DNA from: Reticulitermes speratus
Taxonomy: Eukaryota > Arthropoda > Insecta > Blattodea > Rhinotermitidae
Reading direction: 5' to 3'
Length of the DNA stretch: 64,000 nt
NCBI GenBank assembly: GCA_021186555.1
Contig: JAJKFL010000005.1
Span: 11,063,178 to 11,127,177 of the forward strand
Below are positions 57,771 through 64,000 of this stretch, piece by piece. Below the pieces are notes generated by a model, which saw nothing but the letters and a program-made list of their open reading frames with translations, did not search any database and had not been told where the DNA came from. Position 1 is the stretch's first letter, and every line of letters starts with the position of its first letter. The translations under genes and the position numbers were made by a program.

Positions 57771-58845
57771 ATTGATGAACATTCGTGTGAATTGTATATA
57801 AAACTTCAGGTTTTACCTCAAAGAGAATGTAATGCACCTATATTAGAAAGGAAAATTTGTTAGTATTATTTAGCAAAACGGTCTCTGCTTATTTTGAGAA
57901 TCATATTCAAAACATGAATACACTGCAAGCGACCATATAAAGATTCTTAATGTCACACTAGGTGGTGCATGTGTTTAACGCGGGGCTTTGAATGGTTAAG
58001 CACATGTTAAAGCCGATGAAAAAAGTATGATACATTTTACAAGAAGGACCTGAAGGCAAACAATAGGCCACTTGGAAGAACAGCAGATTCGGATTTTATA
58101 AAATGTGGGACATTCTCAAGTACTCACCGAACGTCACATTCACGTCGTTATATAGAAATCCTGCTTCTTATTATTGATGCGTCGGGTTCATGTATCAGCC
58201 CTCAAACAGGATATATTGACAGAGTGTTGCGTGGCTTTTCTCAGTACCTGTAGTCAAATCCGGAATAATACCTCTTATTAGGCTTACTGTCTCATTAATC
58301 TCATAATTCGACACTACACCATTCCGAGCTACTTACTGAAAATTTAATTGATTAAAGGACAAAAGTAATTAAATGAGATAAATACGATATGCTGCACGTA
58401 GTTTGTTCATTTCAACTCACATCTGTAACTACAGCTACAGAACTACTCAAGTGGTCCTGCCTTCATTTGCACTCTGGTCTCAATAAGAACTGTTCCACTC
58501 TCCAATCATGCCCACGAACGGCTCAATTCCCATTGCTTCGAGGGTTTCGTCCACAGCAAGCCTTTCAAAATCTGTGTCACGGCAAATTTAAATGTTGCGG
58601 CTTCTATGTTCGACCTCCTCTGATGCATTGATGCTCTATACATATTTCACTTTTACGACAGGGAAGTAACAACGACAGCAACATATAAGCTTGTGAGAAA
58701 AACAACACGATGACGGTTTAAATGTCAGCTTTGTCCATAAGCTCGCATATGTTGTTTCAAAAAGGAAAATAAATCGGAAAATTAAGCCTAGTAGTAGAAT
58801 AAACACAAGACCTTCGCTTCATATTTTAAAGAAATTTCACCATAT
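57771..58845. other. unannotated sequence
   Basis: Nothing recognised. Confidence 0.5.
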
Positions 58846-59277
58846 AAGTAAGAAAATTATGTAACATCAACAAATGCACTATTCTGTATTTTATTCATAA
58901 TATCTTTTACATATCTCCTACATGTTATTTTCTCGCCATCTGCATGAAAGTTTCTGTAAAACTTACAGCAATAAAATAGGTCAGAATAAGCGTACATATA
59001 TTGTGGTATCAATAGTGCACAAAATTACAGGTTTGGGTTAAAATATTATACATAAATATAATATGTTGTTGAAAGCATAACATTCTGCACTATTGATACC
59101 ACAACATATGTATGCTTATTGTGACCTCTTTTACTGCTGTAAGTTTTACAGGAACTTTGCTGTCAGCTCCCTGAAGATGGCGAGATAATAATGCCGATAC
59201 ATGTAGGAGCTATGTAAAAAGGCAGTACGAATAAAATATAGAATATTGCATTTGTTGGTGTACGTAAGTTTCTTACT
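58846..59277. mobile_element. Penelope-like inverted-pLTR fold-back (family F)
   Basis: The left arm (58846 to about 59020) and right arm (about 59085-59277) are inverted repeats sharing CCAACAAATGCA near the tips, TGTATTTTATTC, and GTGGTATCAATAGTGCA inside. Each arm holds a hammerhead-like motif. No coding sequence. Confidence 0.75.
59165..59211 (+). ncRNA. hammerhead ribozyme motif, family F, one core change
   Basis: AGCUCC (59165-59170), CUGAAGA (59171-59177), an extra U, helix II GGC/GCC, GAUAC in place of GAAAC, AUGUA, then GGAGCU, which pairs all six bases of helix I. The A-to-U change in the second box is expected to cripple cleavage. The left arm (58911-58946, minus) keeps AUGUAGGA but has CUGCAGA. 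Confidence 0.6.
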
Positions 59278-59899
59278 TTGTCATAATGCACAGATTAAAC
59301 AATGTTCACCGTATAAATTGACTGTAGTCTATTATATATATCTTACATTAAAAAGTACCACTATTTGATTAACTACATTCAATTATAAAAATGATAAAAT
59401 TCAATTGAAACAGGCGGTATAACAAAAAACACTGAAGAAGGGAAAAATGTAATTAATATATGAAGACTAGCACAGCTATAGGCTTAGCTGACCGGAGGTT
59501 GGAGGCTGCTCCACCGTCCTTCTGCGACCAATATGCCTGGAGCTTCTTCGGCTTGATTTATTAGTTTCCCCATTATTTAAAAATAATTTTTCTATCTGTT
59601 GATAGGACACAAGAAGGCAGGCTAAAATAACGTACCAACCTTCGAAAAAAAAAAACTAATTTGAAGTGTTTAGGAATGACGCTGATAAATTATAATAGCA
59701 CTCATACAGCAAATAAGAGCAGATTAAATTCTATGAGAGCTTGCTTTGATTTAGGTCACAATCTTTAATCTTATCTTCTCCTATCTGAAAACGTAAATGG
59801 TAAAATGCATAGACTAAGCTCTCTTTATTTTTTTTTGTTTTATATGAGTATAAAACTTGTTTTCTCGGCTTAAGAGTAGAATATAGATTCAAGAACAGA

Positions 59900-60160
59900 G
59901 AGTTGGGAAGATATTTTTGAGGAGTAGGTAACGTGGGGCTGGAAGAAACTGCTTTGCAATTTGTAGGGCTAATCTTCGTCTCATATTAGTAGAAAGACCT
60001 AATCAAGGAGGATACGATGGGTGGAGCTAGTAACACGCACAGAACAAGGAAAAATGCATATACAATTAGAGTTAAAAACTCTGAAGGGACAAGACAGATG
60101 TAGACATAGCCGGCAAAATAATATTAAAAAGGACAATGTTAAAGTAATGGGGTGAACAGG
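59900..60160 (+). pseudogene. non-LTR retrotransposon C-terminal relic
   Basis: Plus-strand pieces W-K-K-L-L-C-N-L, then R-K-N-A-Y-T-I-R-V-K-N-S-E-G, then N-N-I-K-K-D correspond in order to 'W-R-K-L-H-N-E-E-L', 'R-N-A-Y-R-I-L-V-G-K-P-E-G' and 'D-N-I-K-x-D' of the LINE family seen at 43.8 kb. Many stops. Confidence 0.5.
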
Positions 60161-60289
60161 CCTACAACAAATGCATGTGAAATATGGTAAAAACCACTAG
60201 CATAGTCTTTTAAACATATCTTGACTGGCTGAGCGACTACGAGCTTATCAATAAAGACCCAGTGCTAGGTAATACATGGTTTATATCCT

Positions 60290-60425
60290 GGATACCCCGT
60301 GAGTAAAGCGGCCGGAGCGTGAAGTTTACCACAACATCCATCTAGTACCGAAGTCAAGAATCAGTGGAGCCATACGTCTTCTACCCCTATAGGCCTTCAT
60401 GGCGGAGACAGAACAAATTTATCTG
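60290..60425 (+). mobile_element. SINE family A, old fragment
   Basis: AGTAAAGCGGCCGGAGCGTG, CCATCTAGTACCGAAG and CCTTCATGGCGG are in the family order. Confidence 0.65.
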
Positions 60426-61384
60426 TTTTAACTTCATCCTAGATTTTTGAATTTCGGAATTTTCTCTTTACGAATTCATTGTCTGCATTAAAAAAAGGAA
60501 CACGTTCGTTCACCCACATTCACGCAGAGCTTTCATGCTGGGGTCCCTACGGCGTCTTCCATTAGCTTTTTTAACAACCCGGTTTCGGTGTTTATCCCGA
60601 TTTACGGGACTTAATCTTGGGCATTTTTCAGTGAATTTGCACTACCCGCAATTTTCTTTCACATTAGCATAGCCTATTTGCAGTTCGAGTTTCGGAATAT
60701 GCTCTGTTCTTCCTTCATTTGTTTCGTGAAAACAGAAATAAGAGAGGGTAGCTGCTAACTGTAGGTCAGCTCATACAGAGCTCAGAAATTACAGCCGTAT
60801 GGCCTCTTAGAGGAAACTGTTGTTGAGATCCTAATTCCATTTAACATTCAACCTCCTTAATTGACACTCTCCGTGTTACGTGGCCTACCACACATTTGAA
60901 TTTCAAAACTTTCGGCTTCCCCTCCGCCTGATGAACAGACTTCATGGCAAGACATAGTAATTTTAATATTAATAAGACACGGACTCTTCTGTTACTAATA
61001 TCCATGCTGCTGGGCCAAACACAGTCTAGAGATTTTACAATTTGATTAAGGTTATTATTGTCTTCGTAATATTTCTTATAATTAAGCACTTGTGTAGGGG
61101 ATTCTTCATGTTCCGGGGGGAGTGTCTGCAACTTTAATATTTATGACACACACGGACATCTCTCGTTACAGCCTATTAAATTACTGAGGGGGTGTGTTTG
61201 ACGGGGTGCGGATATAAAAGGAAAAATTACGGATTTAAGCCTTTAAAGCTTGAGAAAATGTTCCTTAATATTTCAGTTTTGAAGAAGAATGATGCCTTGC
61301 GTTAAATATCCAAAAAAATATGCTAGTTCTTACTGTGTTTTGGGGGGGGGGGGGGGTTTACACACTGTTATGCTGTAGGTATAG
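60426..61384. other. unannotated sequence
   Basis: Nothing recognised. G-tract of about 16 at 61342-61357. Confidence 0.5.
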
Positions 61385-61500
61385 GGCGTAGTCTATCATA
61401 TGGCTTTCTTAATTTGATCACCCTAATAATGGTTGGTGAAAAATACGAACTATGCAATAACCCCTACTTCTCTGTACTGCTTCTGTTTTTGTTCAAATCG
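61385..61500 (-). pseudogene. non-LTR retrotransposon relic (very short)
   Basis: The minus strand gives Y-F-S-P-T-I-I-R-V-I-K-L-R-K, the 'L-Y-x-S-P-x-I-I-R-x-I-K-x-R-x' part of the same LINE protein tail. Confidence 0.5.
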
Positions 61501-61841
61501 GGAGTTCAAATGAAAACAGAACCCACAGGCACGGCAAGCTTTATGGCCTTAAATTTTCCCATATAATATGTGTGCATATATATATATATATGTAAATATA
61601 TATAGGCCTATGATATAACTTACCGCATGCTGGAATAGGTGTTGAAAATGTTCTCCTTTAACTCTCAGACACGCTTGATTCCGAAGTAACTGAAACACCT
61701 AGAACCCGCATTACATACTTCCTACAACAATTTTATGCCATTTCTTCCTTATACATGTTTTCACAATGAAATTCGTCTGTATTAAACTGTACTGCATACT
61801 CATGAAGGAAAGAAATATACGTTACACATTGCTTCACATTA

Positions 61842-62037
61842 GCAGCATTATAACCAACAAATGCACATTTTGTATTTCTGTTACACTTTACCCTACATAT
61901 GTTTCGGCTGTGGTCCAGCCATCATCAGGGGCACACTAGTAGGTTCACTTCACTGGCAGTGAAGTGAACCTACTAGTGTAGGGTAAAAGCGTAACAGAAA
62001 TACAAAAAGTGCATTTGTTGGTTATAACACTGCTAAT
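61842..62037. mobile_element. Penelope-like fold-back (family G), compact
   Basis: Outer arms at 61842-61909 and 61976-62037 are inverted (CATTATAACCAACAAATGCA at the left, mirrored at the right). The centre holds one hammerhead motif on the minus strand and a 23-bp perfect palindrome (61933-61955/61957-61979). Confidence 0.75.
61890..61932 (-). ncRNA. type I hammerhead ribozyme motif, family G
   Basis: On the minus strand: GCCC, CUGAUGA, an extra U, GGCUG/CAGCC around GACCA, GAAAC, AUAU, GUA, GGGU. The core equals that of the 2.4-kb element, while the helix II loop and flanks differ. Confidence 0.7.
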
Positions 62038-62871
62038 TGAATCAAAATGCACGGTGAAAATACGTGAAGATTGCTTCACATGTCTGTCGTAACACCAGAT
62101 AAAATTGGACTCTATGACCTAGTGATGCATTGTAACCGTACGTGCGATGATAAGACTGTCGGTTTATATTTATATATATATTATTATATACTTACATATA
62201 TTTAATAATTCCTTCACTAGGTGTATAGCGTGTCAGAGATTTGAAGGAGGTCACTTCCAACACCTAATCTCAAATGCGGTAAAACTATTTGGGCTTATGT
62301 ATTGTTGTATCCCCGAAATTTCGGAGAAGGCCGGTGGGGCGTATCGTGGATGTTGGTCCACAGGAATAGGGTTCGTATAGGTTGTGATGGATGCTTGAAA
62401 CAAACTCGTTGTACCAGGTTCCAGGCACTTTAATTACAATAGGCCGTATTTACAGAAAACAGGCCGGGAAGGCCCCGCAGCAACTTATACAGACTGTCTG
62501 CATCAACGGCAGGATCGGGAATGCGCCCTTCAGGCGTCAGAGGTTTTATCAGACAGGCTTGTGTGTGATCTGTGCGTAGGAGTACTCGTTACTCCTCCAC
62601 ATGTGACTGTGCGTCTGCAAGTGAGTCACACGGTGGGCTCCATAATTCCAGGAAGAATAACAGATAAGCAGTTACAAACATTGGGCAAAGCGAATACAAA
62701 GAGGCGTATGATGAGAAAGTACTAATAAGCAAGTGATAAGGTCGGATGATACGGACAAAGTACAGAAGGTACTGCATCAATGTAATGTCGTTGCCTCAGT
62801 TACTATAATATATATATATATATAATGTAAGGAACATCCGTAATATAACAGATATATGCAACAGTATTATA
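62038..62871. other. unannotated sequence
   Basis: (TA)n-rich runs at about 62165-62185 and 62807-62824; nothing else recognised. Confidence 0.5.
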
Positions 62872-63036
62872 CACAGTCGAACTCGGTTATGACGTCATGA
62901 AAGGGACTGAATATTTTGTGTCGTTATAATCGAGGAGTGTAACGTTATGGTTAACAGTGACGAATTAATTGGAACCACAGAATATCTGACTCTATAAGCG
63001 AGGTGTATAAACTGACGTTATAACCGGGTGACTGTA
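62872..63036. mobile_element. Tigger-like MITE
   Basis: The tips ACAGTCGAACTCGGTTATGACG and, reversed at the right, ACAGTCACCCGGTTATAACG form about 20-bp inverted repeats of the kind seen on Tigger/pogo elements. TA dinucleotides are close to both ends. The 165-bp length leaves no coding room. Confidence 0.55.
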
Positions 63037-64000
63037 TTATATAAGGGAATCTAATGCTTGAGCTTGCCGTGCTTCTGAGTTCAGTTTTAAATTGACTTCC
63101 CTGTATTTTCCTCAGCACACTCTTCTCAATCACCATCAATGCATCACCGTAGAGGCCTATCACTTCTCAGGAGTTTTGTCGAACTTTCTGCGGAACTCTA
63201 AGGTTTCGCAGAGAGTAACTGTGGCTCGCATGAGTGTAGGATACCATCTTTCATGATAACATATATTGTCAGGCCGTGATGCCCGGGGGCGATTCTGCGC
63301 AGTGACATGGGCTTCCCTGCCATCATAACAATGCTACAAAGCCGCCATCATGCCAGCTAGACTGATGCTATAAGAAATTGACCGTAATTTAATATTACAC
63401 GTCAGACGTGCTCAAAGGGTGCCGAAACCATCGGGAAATAAAAATATTTTATCTCCAGAGTGACAAATGTAATCATGTTTCATTTTAGGCGCGCCGTCTC
63501 TTTTTCGTGGGATGGTTCCCTCACCCCTTCGAAGCCCATTGTTCACCGTGACCACTGTCGGTTCCGAACAATCCCCTGCAGCAAATACTTCGTCCAGATG
63601 CAGACTTCAAAGGATTCTACTTTGTTTTTGTTGACATCTTATGTTCTAACGAAGCCGTACACTGCCTTCTGTTTAATGAGAAATGTAATCATCATCCAGA
63701 AATGAATAATAATACTTTGTTCAGTTCTATATACGACCAAAATTTCTAGTTAATTTAAATTCGATTCATCATACTAACAGACACAGCACAGCTGCTGATC
63801 TTTGTGTCGTCATATCCGGAACATAATTGCAAAGGCAAATTTACGTGCAAAGCCAACACTGGTATTTACTACTGATCTTCTTGCTGTTCATTATTGCAAG
63901 GAAATCGGGATTGCAGGAAACGTTAAAACACGATGCATGACGTCCTAGTGGTCTGAAACACGTTCACAGCCAGTAGAGCGTAGGTCTGTGGGACGTACTG
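63037..64000. other. unannotated sequence
   Basis: Nothing recognised up to the window edge. Confidence 0.5.

Noticed and set aside
60841..61131. 96-codon minus-strand frame
   Set aside because: No domain, no codon bias visible by eye, no neighbouring exon signals that I could support.

Overview
This window looks like intergenic DNA from a large, repeat-rich arthropod genome, most likely an insect. The evidence is AT-rich non-coding sequence, several tRNA-derived SINE families, arthropod-type non-LTR reverse transcriptase relics, Penelope-like elements with hammerhead ribozymes, and no bacterial gene organisation. A cockroach-like or other polyneopteran source is my guess from the style of the repeats; nothing in the window proves a species. 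I see no convincing host protein-coding gene. Every recognisable protein fragment belongs to a transposable element.

Layout. 0-9 kb: a decayed copia gag fragment, then a short Penelope-like element (2.38-3.66 kb) that keeps a GIY-YIG endonuclease fragment between 162-bp inverted repeats, each holding a hammerhead ribozyme motif. A four-layer nest follows at 7.0-8.65 kb: a DNA transposon carrying a SINE, which carries a second SINE and a Penelope-like fold-back. 9-20 kb: a pogo/Tigger-like DNA transposon with matching ends (9.39-10.95 kb), a reverse transcriptase tail, a G-tract MITE and a divergent SINE. 20.41-27.18 kb: one array of about 125 copies of a 54-bp unit, open in one frame on each strand, with a 2,052-bp higher-order period and an indel-rich block near its right end. 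27-44 kb: non-LTR relics, a mariner fragment, more Penelope-like fold-backs, and a long-inverted-repeat DNA transposon (33.76-35.56 kb) with a small retrotransposon inserted in it. 44-64 kb: a 53-bp tandem array, a dense SINE cluster (43.8-49 kb), a roughly 26-bp array with a 106-bp higher order, two more Penelope-like fold-backs and a small Tigger-like MITE.

The most interesting theme is the recurrence, in at least five distinct sequence families, of inverted-repeat cassettes whose arms contain a type I hammerhead-like core (CUGANGA, helix II, GAAAC, a tiny helix III ending GUA, and helix I). The four best have helix I arms complementary to each other although the arm sequences differ between families, which supports real structural constraint. 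All four also carry an extra U between the CUGANGA box and helix II. Target site duplications let several insertions be ordered in time, and one nest has its unoccupied paralogous site elsewhere in the window (31.66-31.68 kb).
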